64,000 nucleotides of DNA from Ureibacillus yapensis (GCF_003515775.1 NZ_QWEI01000014.1:1-64000), one strand, 5' to 3'. Positions 43,873 to 55,496 are shown, counted from the first letter of the stretch. The notes: generated from the sequence alone by a model not told the origin. Numbers and translations are program-made.

Positions 43873-44898
43873 CTATACATGGTCATTTCGCTCTCCCGTT
43901 ACGTACTTTTTATTGAATAAGAACAGCCTGAACAAAAGATACAGAGATGGCAGCAACAAGCAAAGTCCCAGAATAAACGCAATTACCAAGGCAATGGCCA
44001 TTTCCGTATTTGTAAACCCTTGGTGAATCGTCAGGTGTGGGTATAACAAATATGGGTAATGGGATATTCCGTATGCAAAAAAAGCAAAAGCAAATTGGAA
44101 TATCAATAAAATGACCGCTAAACCATAGTTCCGTTTTTTCCACAAAAACCATACTGTCACCAGAAATAATAGTCCCGACAACAAGAAAAGCGGCCAAAGA
44201 CTAACGATACTGTTAAAATGCACGGCATTGTGATCGCGCATTTCCACAATGATGCCGATTGCCGTAATGATTAATGGAAGCGCCCAAATCAACGAATACT
44301 TCCGCATTAAATCACTCGCTTGCGGATCATTAGCTTTCCAAGCATACCAAGTTAAAAATACAGCTGATATATAAAGTACAGCAGCAATACTCAATAGCAC
44401 AATGCTCCAGCTAAGAGGACTCGTATAAAGCGCCCAAAAATCAAGAACTGGCCGCCCATCAACAATATCAACAAAGCCGCCTTCTGAGATTGTCAAGACC
44501 ACCGAAAGAGAGGCCGGTATTAAAAGACCCGACAGTCCATATGCGAGTGCATAGCCTTTATGCCCTGCCGCTCCATAGGATTCAAATGCATAGTAGGAAC
44601 CCCGTACCGCCAATAAAATGATTGAAATGCTGACAGGGACCAGCAAAATGGTTCCATAGTAAAAGGCAGTTAGCGGGAAAAAGCCGACAATCCCTACAAA
44701 GAAAAATACTAGGAAAACATTCGTCACTTCCCAAACCGGGGAAAGATAACGTTTAATGATATCAGACAGGATATGCGAGCGGTTCGTCAACAAAGTATAG
44801 GCATTAAAAAAACCGGCACCAAAGTCGATGGAAGCTACAATTACATACCCAAATAAAAACGTCCATAAAACAGTTACTCCCAATACCTCCAGGTTCAT
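43873..44898 (-). CDS. cydB: Cytochrome bd-type quinol oxidase subunit II
   Basis: A 341-residue membrane protein with about 8-9 helices. The family start is present (ETTLWTFLFGYVIVASIDFGAGFF-like region, residues 10-31) and the conserved PVWEVTNVFLVFFFVGIVGFFP stretch lies at about 54-75. It pairs with subunit I to make a quinol oxidase that reduces oxygen to water without pumping protons. Start ATG 44898 has AAGAGGTGA about 11 bp upstream, 9 bp after the subunit I stop. The type is YthB-like rather than classic CydB of the CydABCD operon (inference from length and divergent sequence). Confidence 0.88.
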   Translation of the reverse strand: MNLEVLGVTVLWTFLFGYVIVASIDFGAGFFNAYTLLTNRSHILSDIIKRYLSPVWEVTNVFLVFFFVGIVGFFPLTAFYYGTILLVPVSISIILLAVRGSYYAFESYGAAGHKGYALAYGLSGLLIPASLSVVLTISEGGFVDIVDGRPVLDFWALYTSPLSWSIVLLSIAAVLYISAVFLTWYAWKANDPQASDLMRKYSLIWALPLIITAIGIIVEMRDHNAVHFNSIVSLWPLFLLSGLLFLVTVWFLWKKRNYGLAVILLIFQFAFAFFAYGISHYPYLLYPHLTIHQGFTNTEMAIALVIAFILGLCLLLPSLYLLFRLFLFNKKYVTGERNDHV

Positions 44899-44907
44899 TG
44901 TGCCATG

Positions 44908-46242
44908 TCACCTCTTTTCCAATTTTCTTTCTGCAATTTCTCTTTCGATGGTATTCGCTCTGAACATTCTCCTTAGCACAACGATACTGCCGATACCTAA
45001 TACAATGTAAAGAATACAGAATAGCAGCAGCATTAAATCGACCTGGTCACTTGTTGTTGCTCCCTGTTCCGTACGCATCAAACCTCTCAGAATCCATGGC
45101 TGCCTGCCGACTTCTGCCAGCCACCATCCTGCTTCAATAGCTATGATGGATAAGGGTCCCCCGCTTACAATGACCCATCTGAACCATTTTTTATTAATAA
45201 ATGACCAGCTGCGCCTCTTGCCTATTACATAGACTAAGGGAACTAAAAACAAAAACATTCCGATAAATACCATGATATTAAATAAATAATGGATATAAAG
45301 CGGTGGTATTTCATCTGGCGGAAACTCATCCAGGCCAATAACTTCGGCAAATGGATTGCTATGTGCAAGAATGCTTAAGCCATAAGGGACCGTAATTTCA
45401 TACCTTACTTCCCCATCGTCCATAATACCCAGTAAGACAAGCGGCGCTTCTCCCGTTGTTTCAAAATGCCACTCTGCAGCAGCCAGCTTTTCAGGTTGGT
45501 ATTCTGCTAAATACTTTCCGGAAAAGTCTCCAATGAGTGCAGTGGCAAAAGAAAAGACGATGCCCAATTTCATTAATAAAAACAAGGCTTTTTTATGATA
45601 AATATGATTCGATCCTTGCAATAGCCGAAAAGCGGCGATGGATGCCAAAATAAATGCAGAAGTCATGTAAGCCGAAACCAACACGTGAGCCACTTTCGTT
45701 GGCATGGCTGGGTTAAACATCGCAATTAAAGGCTGGATGTTCACTAGTTCCCCATTCACGACGTCAAATCCTTGGGGTGCATTCATAAATGAATTGACAA
45801 TTGTAATGAAAACCGCCGACATGGATGCACCAATAGCTACCGGAATCAGCAGCAGCATATGTTTCTTTTGGCTATCAAATCGGTCCCAAGTATATAAATA
45901 GATGCCCAAAAAGATGGCCTCAAAAAAGAAGGCAAAGGTTTCCATAAATAAGGGCAATGCAATGACTTGTCCTGCAAGCTGCATAAAATTGGGCCATAAT
46001 AGCGACAGCTGCAATCCAATGGCTGTGCCGGTAACAACCCCGACTGCTACCGTAATGACAAATCCTCTTGTCCAACGTCTGGCAAGCAAAATATAATGTT
46101 CATCATTATTTTTATAGCCCACCCATTGGGCAATCATGATCATCAAGGGGATTCCGACACCAATCGTCGCATAAATAATATGAAATGTTAAAGTGGTTTC
46201 CGTGAGTACCCGACTCCAAAACACCGCTGACTCGTTAATCAA
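44908..46242 (-). CDS. cydA: Cytochrome bd-type quinol oxidase subunit I
   Basis: A 444-residue heme subunit with about nine helices. Heme ligands are His21 (TLTFHIIYA) and His186 (KVAHVLVSA). Conserved acids Glu101 and Glu108 are in the METFAFFFEAIFLG helix, and GWWLAEVGRQPW is near 370-382. The Q-loop (about 245-310) is short, so it belongs to the CIO/YthA type. The start is TTG 46242 with GGGGAGG 8 bp upstream. It oxidises menaquinol and reduces oxygen at the membrane, useful at low oxygen or under respiratory inhibitors. No cydCD genes are nearby. B. subtilis ythA is the closest named parallel. Confidence 0.9.
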   Translation of the reverse strand: MINESAVFWSRVLTETTLTFHIIYATIGVGIPLMIMIAQWVGYKNNDEHYILLARRWTRGFVITVAVGVVTGTAIGLQLSLLWPNFMQLAGQVIALPLFMETFAFFFEAIFLGIYLYTWDRFDSQKKHMLLLIPVAIGASMSAVFITIVNSFMNAPQGFDVVNGELVNIQPLIAMFNPAMPTKVAHVLVSAYMTSAFILASIAAFRLLQGSNHIYHKKALFLLMKLGIVFSFATALIGDFSGKYLAEYQPEKLAAAEWHFETTGEAPLVLLGIMDDGEVRYEITVPYGLSILAHSNPFAEVIGLDEFPPDEIPPLYIHYLFNIMVFIGMFLFLVPLVYVIGKRRSWSFINKKWFRWVIVSGGPLSIIAIEAGWWLAEVGRQPWILRGLMRTEQGATTSDQVDLMLLLFCILYIVLGIGSIVVLRRMFRANTIEREIAERKLEKR

Positions 46243-46257
46243 CGTAAATCCTCCCCG

Positions 46258-46350
46258 CTAACGAAATAATCTGCCGATCATGGATAAAAGCATGAGGCAT
46301 GCCACACCGAAGCTTAAATAAATTAGCCATCTCTCTTGATTTTTATACAT
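46258..46350 (-). CDS. Small single-helix membrane ORF (30 aa) leading the oxidase operon
   Basis: A 30-codon ORF starting at ATG 46350 with AAGGAG about 10 bp upstream and ending 15 bp before the oxidase subunit I start. Its product has a short polar N-terminus (MYKNQERW), one membrane helix (about 9-26) and a basic end (GRLFR). I do not recognise it. Position and ribosome site suggest it is expressed with the oxidase, as a leader, assembly factor or extra subunit. Confidence 0.55.
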   Translation of the reverse strand: MYKNQERWLIYLSFGVACLMLLSMIGRLFR

Positions 46351-46450
46351 GGTAGATTCGCTCCTTCATGTGCATTATGCCCATTTTCGCATTGAATGAA
46401 CGGATAAATTGTTGGCATGGATTTTCTGCTGTCGTTCCTTTTTAAGCCAC

Positions 46451-46485
46451 GAAAAAATGCATCTGCACAGTATAATTGCAGATGC
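46451..46485 (-). terminator. Terminator-type hairpin upstream of the oxidase operon
   Basis: GCATCTGC / GCAGATGC stem followed on the minus strand by ATTTTTTC, about 100 bp before the 30-codon ORF. It could be a second terminator for dagK or an attenuator for the oxidase operon. Confidence 0.55.
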
Positions 46486-46631
46486 TTAAAGGTGATTTTT
46501 TAACTTTTTAAATAGTACCTCCCCATATCAATTTTCTTCCCCATCATTATTTTCAACTTAATGATTTTCTATAGACTTCATTCGAAGAAAAGTCATAATA
46601 GCTCTAATTCCTTTAACTGCAAACCGCTATA

Positions 46632-46682
46632 ATAAAATAAAGACCCATATAATTTTGGGTTTTCCAAAAGTTATATGGGTCC
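46632..46682 (-). terminator. Terminator after dagK
   Basis: GACCCATATAA / TTATATGGGTC stem with an inner TTTTGG/CCAAAA pair, then TTTATTTTATT on the minus strand. Confidence 0.8.
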
Positions 46683-46689
46683 ACTTACC

Positions 46690-47613
46690 TTAAACTCGAT
46701 CTTGCTCTCGAATCTCTTCAATTGGAACGAATACTTCAATATGGCGTTTTAAGTTTGTAAATTTAACGGGTGCATCGCCGCCATATTCGCCATCCAGGTT
46801 AATATGGATTGTTTCGTCATCCACTATCGAGGTAACTTTGACTACGCTGGCTTTTTTATAAATGAGGTTAGGGTCATTTAAGTGTTCGCCGCGCAGTGCC
46901 AATGAAGCTATCCGGGCAAAATCTGCAAGACTGCATTTCTTTAGGATCATTACCGTAAACAATCCGTCGTTCATACTAGCATCCGGAGCAATTTTTTCAA
47001 ATCCGCCTACAGAGTTGGTTAAGCCGCATAAAAACATCATGGCTTCCCCTTCAAAGACTTCATCATCATACTCGATTCGCATGGAAGTAGCTTTTATCGA
47101 AGGAATCATTTCAATTCCTTTTAAGTAATAGGCAAGCTGCCCAAGAAGGGTTTTCATTTTGCTTGGCACTTCGTATGTCAATTCGGTAATACGGCCACCT
47201 GCAGCGATATTGATAAAGTAACGATGATCGTTTATTAATCCAACATCTACAGGAATGCTATCGCCTTTTACGATAATATCAATCGCTTCATCGATCTTGC
47301 GCGGAACATGGATTGCCCTTGCAAAGTCATTCGTTGTTCCCATTGGTACGACGCCAAGTTTCGGCCGTTTTTCATAGGGACTTATTCCCGCCACAACTTC
47401 GTTTAATGTTCCATCGCCGCCAGCAGCAATAATCAAATCAAAACCACGTTCGACCGCAAGAGCAGCTGCTTTTTTTGCATCTCCCTCGCCAGTTGTCGCA
47501 TGGCAAGACGTTTCATAACCTGCAATCTCCAATTTTTCCAACACTTCAGGCAAATTTCTGCGGAAAATCTCTCTTCCGGATGTTGGATTATAAATGATAC
47601 GCGCTCTTTTCAT
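46690..47613 (-). CDS. dagK: Diacylglycerol kinase
   Basis: A 307-residue soluble lipid kinase of the DgkB/YegS group. The nucleotide motif GGDGTLNEV is at 65-73, with GVVPMGTTNDFAR, NIAAGGRITEL and NLDGEYGGDAP later. It phosphorylates diacylglycerol, released by lipoteichoic acid synthesis, back to phosphatidate. Start ATG 47613 has AGGGTGG upstream. Gene order (gatB, then this gene, then rlmCD) equals that around dgkB (yerQ) in B. subtilis. Confidence 0.92.
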   Translation of the reverse strand: MKRARIIYNPTSGREIFRRNLPEVLEKLEIAGYETSCHATTGEGDAKKAAALAVERGFDLIIAAGGDGTLNEVVAGISPYEKRPKLGVVPMGTTNDFARAIHVPRKIDEAIDIIVKGDSIPVDVGLINDHRYFINIAAGGRITELTYEVPSKMKTLLGQLAYYLKGIEMIPSIKATSMRIEYDDEVFEGEAMMFLCGLTNSVGGFEKIAPDASMNDGLFTVMILKKCSLADFARIASLALRGEHLNDPNLIYKKASVVKVTSIVDDETIHINLDGEYGGDAPVKFTNLKRHIEVFVPIEEIREQDRV

Positions 47614-47718
47614 CGTTTTTGTCCACCCTATACTTTTTTATGTATAAACAGTTTCATGTGTAAAGAGGTTCCCTTCAATTATATCATTGAAGAGAACATC
47701 TCCGTCTTATACATTATA

Positions 47719-48282
47719 TTATGACAACGCTTTCGTAATCACAGATTTTATGTCTTCATATACCCACTTTGCACATTGTGGGTCTTTGACATATTTCTCC
47801 TGCAAGTTAGTATACAGTTCTTTTTGTTTTTCTTCAAATGTCGGGTCATCTTTGTCCGGAAGTTCGGCACGTGAATCAACGACCAATTGCTGCAATTCAG
47901 GAGCACGTGGTCCCCATTTTCCAATTACTTCACCTTGCTCATTTAAAAACAAGTAAATCGGAATGGCGCGGCCGCCGTTTGTTAGATAACGGTCGATTAA
48001 CTCTGTGTCCGCATCACGGAATGCACAACGAATCTCGAGATTTGCTTCCTCGGCAATTTTACGCATTACTGGATTATTCAGCATCGCATCTCCGCACCAG
48101 TCTTCCGTAATTGTTAAAATGTGCGGTTTTTTCTCTCTTAATAGCTGAAATACATCATCTTCCGAATTGACAGTGAAGCTTTCGTAAATTTTGAAACTTG
48201 GTTCTTTTAAGTTCGTTGACATTTGCTCCATATACTCAGCCATCGTCATTGACTCTTCAAAATATTGTTGTTCCGTTTTCAT
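47719..48282 (-). CDS. Thioredoxin-like family protein
   Basis: A 187-residue protein with a thioredoxin-fold core (about 45-135). The active site reads TEDWCGDAML: a single cysteine (Cys63) in place of the CxxC pair. AIPIYLFLNEQGEVIGKWGPR holds the cis-Pro region. The last 50 residues are charged and helical. The start is ATG 48282 with AGGGGG 8 bp upstream. It lacks a signal peptide. A monothiol site argues against normal disulfide exchange; bacillithiol-linked or peroxidase-like roles are possible but unproven. Confidence 0.82.
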   Translation of the reverse strand: MKTEQQYFEESMTMAEYMEQMSTNLKEPSFKIYESFTVNSEDDVFQLLREKKPHILTITEDWCGDAMLNNPVMRKIAEEANLEIRCAFRDADTELIDRYLTNGGRAIPIYLFLNEQGEVIGKWGPRAPELQQLVVDSRAELPDKDDPTFEEKQKELYTNLQEKYVKDPQCAKWVYEDIKSVITKALS

Positions 48283-48356
48283 AGATGGGGCCCCCTTCTC
48301 TTTATATAATTCCATTTTGCAATGAATCTGTCCGTTTTACAATTTATCTGTTCACA

Positions 48357-48514
48357 GAAAAGCGGAAGCGCCCCGCTTAGCCATCGACAGATGTTTTGTG
48401 TACCGAAAGCGTAGCGGCAGGTACAAGCGCTGGAAGGCCCGAATCGAAAGCTTCTTTTCAGCTTTCGACCGAGGGACTGAAGCGACTCGAGGGGCTGGGC
48501 GCTGTAGCTAGACA
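48357..48514. repeat. Dispersed GC-rich palindromic repeat, copy 2
   Basis: It matches copy 1 (2938-3064) in reverse orientation over most of its length. It carries about 40 extra bases near 48384-48424 that include TGTACC / GGTACA, so one arm is variable. It lies between gatB and the thioredoxin-like gene. Confidence 0.85.
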
Positions 48515-48551
48515 TTATTCAAACTTAAAGACTCTATTTTTCCATTCACTC

Positions 48552-48588
48552 AAAAACCCCCATAAGCCAACCAATTGACTTACAGGGG
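48552..48588 (-). terminator. Terminator after gatB
   Basis: CCCC-GTAAG / CTTA-GGGG stem on the minus strand followed by GTTTTTG. Confidence 0.75.
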
Positions 48589-48624
48589 CAATTCATCTTA
48601 AGAATCTAAATACTTTTAAAAAAT

Positions 48625-50070
48625 TTATCGTTTATTGATTTCTTCCAGCAAGATTTTATTGACCATTGGCGGATTAGCCTGGCCTTTGGAAGCTTTCATG
48701 ATTTGGCCTACCAAGAAGCCGATTGCACGGTCTTTACCAGCTTTGAAGTCTTCGATCGATTGTGGATTGTTGTCTAAAACTTCTGTTACGAAGCCAAGCA
48801 ATACAGCTGGATCCGAAATTTGAACCAATCCTTTTGCTTTTACGATTTCGTTTGCATCGCCGCCGTTTTTCACTAGCTCCGTGAATACTTTCTTCGCGAT
48901 TTTGGATGAAATCGTTCCATCTGCAATTAACTTCACCATACCAGCCAGGTTTTCAGGCGTTAAGGCAGTATCGGCAAGTTCTTTTTGCTCTGCGTTCAAA
49001 TAGGCTGAAACATCACCCATTAACCAGTTCGCCGACAGCTTTGCGTCTGCTCCGTTTGCTACCATCGAGTCGAAGAAATCAGAGATCTCTTTGTTTACCA
49101 CAAGGACTCTCGCGTCATACTCATTTAAGCCCATCGCTTCCACATAACGTTTTTTGCGCGCATCCGGAAGTTCAGGGATAGACGCTCGAACGCGTTCCAA
49201 CCATTCATCGTCGATTTGTAAATCAACTAAATCCGGTTCTGGGAAGTAACGGTAATCATCTGTTCCTTCTTTGACACGCATTAAAATTGTTTTGCCTGTT
49301 TTCTCATCGAAACGGCGTGTTTCTTGCTTGATTTCCCCACCTGCAAGCAATACTTCCGCTTGGCGTTTCTCTTCATGTTCAAGGCCTTTACGTACGAAGT
49401 TGAATGAGTTCAGGTTTTTCAGCTCTGTTTTTGTACCGAATTCTTCTTGACCGTAAGGACGAATTGAAATATTCGCGTCACAGCGAAGCGACCCTTCTTC
49501 CATTCGCACGTCCGATACCCCGGTATATTGAATAATTGCTCTTATTTTCTCAAGATAAGCATACGCTTCAGCAGGCGTACGGATGTCCGGCTCAGATACG
49601 ATTTCCACAAGCGGTGTACCTTGGCGGTTGAAGTCCACTAAAGAATAGCCATCGCCATGCGTTAATTTACCGGCATCTTCTTCCATGTGAAGACGTGTAA
49701 TGCCGATTCGTTTTGTATAGCCCGGTTGGCCGTCGGTTCCTTCGATTTCGATTTCAATCCAGCCATTTTCCCCGATTGGTTTATCAAATTGCGAGATTTG
49801 ATAGGCTTTCGGATTATCCGGATAGAAATAGTTTTTGCGGTCGAATTTTGTATGTTGGTTGATGTCCATGTTAAGGGCAAGTGCCGCTTTCATGGCATAA
49901 TCAACAACGTTTTTATTTAATACAGGCAGCACACCAGGGTATCCAAGATCGATAACCGTTGTGTTTGTGTTCGGCTCCGCACCGAAGTGGTTTGGCGCTG
50001 GAGAGAAAATTTTTGATTCTGTTTTTAACTCTACGTGTACTTCTAAACCAATGACTGTTTCAAAATTCAT
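48625..50070 (-). CDS. gatB: Asp/Glu-tRNA(Asn/Gln) amidotransferase subunit B
   Basis: A 481-residue GatB. It starts [20 protein letters not shown], contains the [31 protein letters not shown] region and ends in a YqeY-like tail domain (about 330-481). It binds misacylated Glu-tRNA(Gln) or Asp-tRNA(Asn), activates the carboxylate with ATP and accepts ammonia from GatA. It follows gatA by 2 bp and is the last gene of gatCAB. Length is normal. Confidence 0.96.
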   Translation of the reverse strand: MNFETVIGLEVHVELKTESKIFSPAPNHFGAEPNTNTTVIDLGYPGVLPVLNKNVVDYAMKAALALNMDINQHTKFDRKNYFYPDNPKAYQISQFDKPIGENGWIEIEIEGTDGQPGYTKRIGITRLHMEEDAGKLTHGDGYSLVDFNRQGTPLVEIVSEPDIRTPAEAYAYLEKIRAIIQYTGVSDVRMEEGSLRCDANISIRPYGQEEFGTKTELKNLNSFNFVRKGLEHEEKRQAEVLLAGGEIKQETRRFDEKTGKTILMRVKEGTDDYRYFPEPDLVDLQIDDEWLERVRASIPELPDARKKRYVEAMGLNEYDARVLVVNKEISDFFDSMVANGADAKLSANWLMGDVSAYLNAEQKELADTALTPENLAGMVKLIADGTISSKIAKKVFTELVKNGGDANEIVKAKGLVQISDPAVLLGFVTEVLDNNPQSIEDFKAGKDRAIGFLVGQIMKASKGQANPPMVNKILLEEINKR

Positions 50071-50072
50071 GA

Positions 50073-51536
50073 TTATTTACCCTCCCAGATCTGAGGAGTT
50101 TGATGATGGAATTCAGTCGCTTGCTCATAAGCAAATGCAGTGCGATAAATTGTTTCCTCATCGAAATGTTTCCCGATAATTTGCAATCCTAATGGCAGGT
50201 TGTTGTCAAACCCGCATGGAATTGAAATGGCTGGAACACCCGCCAAGTTAATCGGAATTGTTAAAATGTCGTTTGCATACATCGTTAGTGGATCATCTAC
50301 GTTTTCTCCCACTTTAAATGCAGCAGTTGGCGCAGTTGGTCCAACGATAACATCATAGTTTTCGAAAACTTTGTCGTAGTCTTCTTTAATTAAAGTACGG
50401 ACTTGTTGCGCTTTTTTGTAATATGCATCGTAAGTACCTGCGCTTAATGAATACGTCCCCAGCATAATACGGCGTTTCACTTCATCGCCAAAGCCTTGTG
50501 CACGTGTTTCTTTATAAAGCTCCATTAAGTTTTTCACGCCTTCAGCACGGTAACCGTAACGAATTCCATCGAAACGTGAAAGGTTGGATGAAGCTTCTGA
50601 AGATGAAAGGATATAGTATGCCGCTAAAGCGTATTTCGAGTGAGGAAGCGATACTTCATCAACTGTTGCACCCAGACCTTTCAGTACCTCCAATGCCTCT
50701 AGAACAGCATTGCGGGCAGCATCCCCCACACCTTCGCCAAGGAATTCTTTCGGTACAGCAATACGCAGGCCTTTAATATCGCCATCCAATTTGGAAACGT
50801 AGTTTGGTACCGGCACATTCGCTGAAGTTGAATCGTTAGGATCCACTCCGGCAATGGCTTCCAAAAGAAGGGCATTATCATATACATTTCGAGTGATTGG
50901 CCCAATTTGGTCCAATGAAGAAGCGAACGCTACCAACCCGGAACGAGAGACGCGGCCATATGTTGGTTTCATACCCACTACGCCACAATAAGCTGCTGGC
51001 TGGCGGATGGAACCACCTGTATCGGAACCTAGAGAGAAAGGTACTTCCCCTGCTGCAACTGAAGCTGCAGATGCACCTGAGGATCCTCCTGGTACATGAT
51101 CAAGATTCCATGGATTTTTTGTTGTTTTGAAAGCAGAGTTTTCATTAGATGAACCCATTGCGAATTCATCCATGTTTAATTTACCAACAGTAATCATGCC
51201 TGCTTCACGCAGTTTTTTCACTACTGTCGCATCATAAATCGGCATAAAGCCTTCGAGGATTTTGGAAGCGCATGTTGTTTCCAATCCTTCCGTTACGATG
51301 TTGTCTTTTACGCCAATCGGCAATCCAAACAAAGGACCGCGCTGTTCAAATGGAACCTTGTCCATTTCAGCTGCCTGTTCAGCGGCTTTATCTTTATTTA
51401 AAGCTAAGAATGCTTGTACATCGCCGTCAAGGTTCTCGATACGAGCAAACGCTTCGTTCGTTAAATCGGCAATACTGAATTCGCCGTTATGTAAGCCTTC
51501 TTGTAATTCTTTCGATGAACGTTCGAATAACGTCAT
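50073..51536 (-). CDS. gatA: Asp/Glu-tRNA(Asn/Gln) amidotransferase subunit A
   Basis: A 487-residue amidase-signature protein with the Ser-Ser-Lys triad: Lys77 (PIGVKDN), Ser152 ([10 protein letters not shown]) and Ser176 ([11 protein letters not shown]). It frees ammonia from glutamine for GatB. Start ATG 51536 follows a GGAGG site just after gatC. Middle gene of gatCAB. Confidence 0.96.
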   Translation of the reverse strand: MTLFERSSKELQEGLHNGEFSIADLTNEAFARIENLDGDVQAFLALNKDKAAEQAAEMDKVPFEQRGPLFGLPIGVKDNIVTEGLETTCASKILEGFMPIYDATVVKKLREAGMITVGKLNMDEFAMGSSNENSAFKTTKNPWNLDHVPGGSSGASAASVAAGEVPFSLGSDTGGSIRQPAAYCGVVGMKPTYGRVSRSGLVAFASSLDQIGPITRNVYDNALLLEAIAGVDPNDSTSANVPVPNYVSKLDGDIKGLRIAVPKEFLGEGVGDAARNAVLEALEVLKGLGATVDEVSLPHSKYALAAYYILSSSEASSNLSRFDGIRYGYRAEGVKNLMELYKETRAQGFGDEVKRRIMLGTYSLSAGTYDAYYKKAQQVRTLIKEDYDKVFENYDVIVGPTAPTAAFKVGENVDDPLTMYANDILTIPINLAGVPAISIPCGFDNNLPLGLQIIGKHFDEETIYRTAFAYEQATEFHHQTPQIWEGK

Positions 51537-51560
51537 GAATTACCCTCCTTCAACTTTTGC

Positions 51561-51854
51561 TTAGTCTTCCAAGATTGGTGGTACTTTTACTTGTCCATCC
51601 ACTTGTTCTTTTACGTTTAACATCATCACGTCACGGTCCAGTCCTTTTTGTGCTACGTCTTCACGCATGACGTTTACAATCGGAAGCACATGTGATGTTG
51701 GTTTTACATTGGTAGTATCCAATTCATTCAATGTTTGTGCAAAGTCCGTAATTTTCCCTAATTGTTCTGCAAACTTCTCTGCTTCTTCATCCGTAATAGC
51801 AAGTCGTGCCAGATGAGCGACATGTTTTACTTCTTCTTTTGATAATTTCGCCAT
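51561..51854 (-). CDS. gatC: Asp/Glu-tRNA(Asn/Gln) amidotransferase subunit C
   Basis: A GatC of normal size (97 residues, [20 protein letters not shown] start, [10 protein letters not shown] in the linker). It wraps around GatA and GatB and stabilises the complex. The frame is open 17 codons further, but ATG 51854 has GGAGGTG 8 bp upstream and gives the usual N-terminus. First gene of gatCAB. Confidence 0.95.
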   Translation of the reverse strand: MAKLSKEEVKHVAHLARLAITDEEAEKFAEQLGKITDFAQTLNELDTTNVKPTSHVLPIVNVMREDVAQKGLDRDVMMLNVKEQVDGQVKVPPILED

Positions 51855-52065
51855 AAATTTACACCTCCGAATTCTATGCGTGGCAATAATCATTAATGAT
51901 ACCATTTTTGCTAAAATAAATCATAAATTTGGGCAAAAATACGAAGATTCGTATCAATATTTGTCACTTTTCATCATACATTGTATATTCTTTCGTCCAC
52001 TTCGTAAACAAGTTCTATTATCGCCTTAAATTACATGGATTCAAACACTCCAATGATAAATTCCT

Positions 52066-52102
52066 GAAAAAACCCCAAAGAACCAATCCACGTCCTTTAG
52101 GG
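52066..52102 (-). terminator. Terminator after camS
   Basis: ACCC-AAAG / CTTT-GGGT stem followed on the minus strand by TTTTT, 8-45 bp past the camS stop. Confidence 0.8.
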
Positions 52103-52109
52103 TCACCCG

Positions 52110-53288
52110 TTAGTAATCATAGATATGAACAAAAGGTTCTTCGTCTCCGCGCTCTTTTAAAATAAGCGCTTCAGGACCATTGATGGAGGTAATGCTTACT
52201 TCAATATCCACATCCATCGGCAGCTGCTGAATCATCACGCCTGTCAAATACTGTGTAAAACCAATAATTTCGGTTGTTCCATAAAATTGAATCGGAATCT
52301 CGATGGATAGCTTTGTGAGCGTATTATTTTGATAAAATCCTCTTCCGATGACACTCGTATGATTTGAGAAGTATTCATCGATATCTTGTTTAAAGTTTTG
52401 GAAGCTAGTATTCACATTGCGATATAGCTCATCCGGCGAAGACATTGGGAAAGTGACATATTCCTCGTTAATCTCTTGCCAATCCCCTAAACCATTTTCA
52501 CCTTGCTCGGATACGTTATATGAAAAATAAGTCCCCGGGACAATTGAATTTCTCGCTTGCTGCTCAAATAAACCAATAAGAATTGGCACATCCTGAAGTT
52601 CAGGTCGTTGGCGCAGACGGGAAATGACTTCCTCCGCAATCTCTTTTCCTTTTTTTTCGAGCTCCGCCTGCGGAATTGGTTCTTCAAAAGTATCTCCATA
52701 TTGTTGTTTCTGGTAGTAATAAATGGAGTTTAATGCAAGACCAATGGAAATTCCGCCAAGGGTTACTTTATTGTCATCGGTTTTGACAAGGTAGTTTTGT
52801 TCAACGATATGAGCAAGATAAATCGGCGCTTCTTTTGCTCTTACTGTCGGATCTAATGTAGCTCCCTTTGCATCCACATCAGGTGGATTCAGTCCGCGAA
52901 GTTCCTCGGGTTCATCTTCATTTTGGTTGCTTCTGGCAAGCCAGTTGCTTACTGTGTCCGCATCTAAATACTGGCCTTCCTGGAAGTAGTAGTTCTCTGT
53001 ATCATAAATATTTTGTGAAAGTCGCATTAACCCTTCTTCTACTTCTTTGATGTCATACTTGGTATATAAATTTGATACGACTAATCCACGGCTGGCACTT
53101 TCTTTGTAAGGGACCAGCGTTCGATAATAACTTTCTTCTAACTGCATACTTGGGATGATTGTCGTTTCAACTTCTGCTTCAGTTTCATCGGTTTCGTTTA
53201 ACACTTCTGTATCTTCCTTGAATGAAGGCACGCAGCCAGCTAACATTGCAACAACGACCATCGCCGGAATCCAGCGAAAACGGTTCAT
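52110..53288 (-). CDS. camS: CamS-family sex pheromone lipoprotein
   Basis: A 392-residue lipoprotein. The signal peptide (MNRFRWIPAMVVVAMLAGC) ends in a lipobox with Cys19, so the mature protein is anchored on the outer face of the membrane. The rest matches CamS/YerH, the family whose signal peptides give rise to the enterococcal cAM373-type peptide pheromone. The function of the mature protein is unclear. Start ATG 53288 has AAAGGAG upstream, 14 bp after ligA. The ligA-camS order is the usual one in Bacillales. Confidence 0.9.
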   Translation of the reverse strand: MNRFRWIPAMVVVAMLAGCVPSFKEDTEVLNETDETEAEVETTIIPSMQLEESYYRTLVPYKESASRGLVVSNLYTKYDIKEVEEGLMRLSQNIYDTENYYFQEGQYLDADTVSNWLARSNQNEDEPEELRGLNPPDVDAKGATLDPTVRAKEAPIYLAHIVEQNYLVKTDDNKVTLGGISIGLALNSIYYYQKQQYGDTFEEPIPQAELEKKGKEIAEEVISRLRQRPELQDVPILIGLFEQQARNSIVPGTYFSYNVSEQGENGLGDWQEINEEYVTFPMSSPDELYRNVNTSFQNFKQDIDEYFSNHTSVIGRGFYQNNTLTKLSIEIPIQFYGTTEIIGFTQYLTGVMIQQLPMDVDIEVSITSINGPEALILKERGDEEPFVHIYDY

Positions 53289-53302
53289 CGTTAGAAACTC
53301 CT

Positions 53303-55315
<2,013 letters not shown>

Positions 55316-55329
55316 TCATCCAAATAATC

Positions 55330-55450
55330 AGAAAAGCGCAAGCGCCCTGATTAGCCCCCAACGCTGCTTGAGTCGAAAGCATTTTTTGAGCTTTCGACCG
55401 AGGGTAGAACCCACACTCAAGAATCAGGCTGGGCAGCTTGCACTGGACAC
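55330..55450. repeat. Dispersed GC-rich palindromic repeat, copy 3
   Basis: Same orientation as copy 2. It shares the agaaaagcgcaagcgccc end, the TCGAAAGC / GCTTTCGA inner hairpin and the GAGGG segment; the distal arm is diverged. It separates ligA from pcrA. Confidence 0.8.
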
Positions 55451-55496
55451 TATTCCAGAATCTAAACTTTATTATTCTTTCAAAGTTTAAGTTCCT

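Larger units (their letters stand above)
46351..46689. other. Intergenic region, 339 bp, between dagK and the oxidase operon
   Basis: It contains two minus-strand hairpins (46451-46485 and 46632-46682) and must carry the oxidase promoter. No Rex-type or other operator was recognised. Confidence 0.45.
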
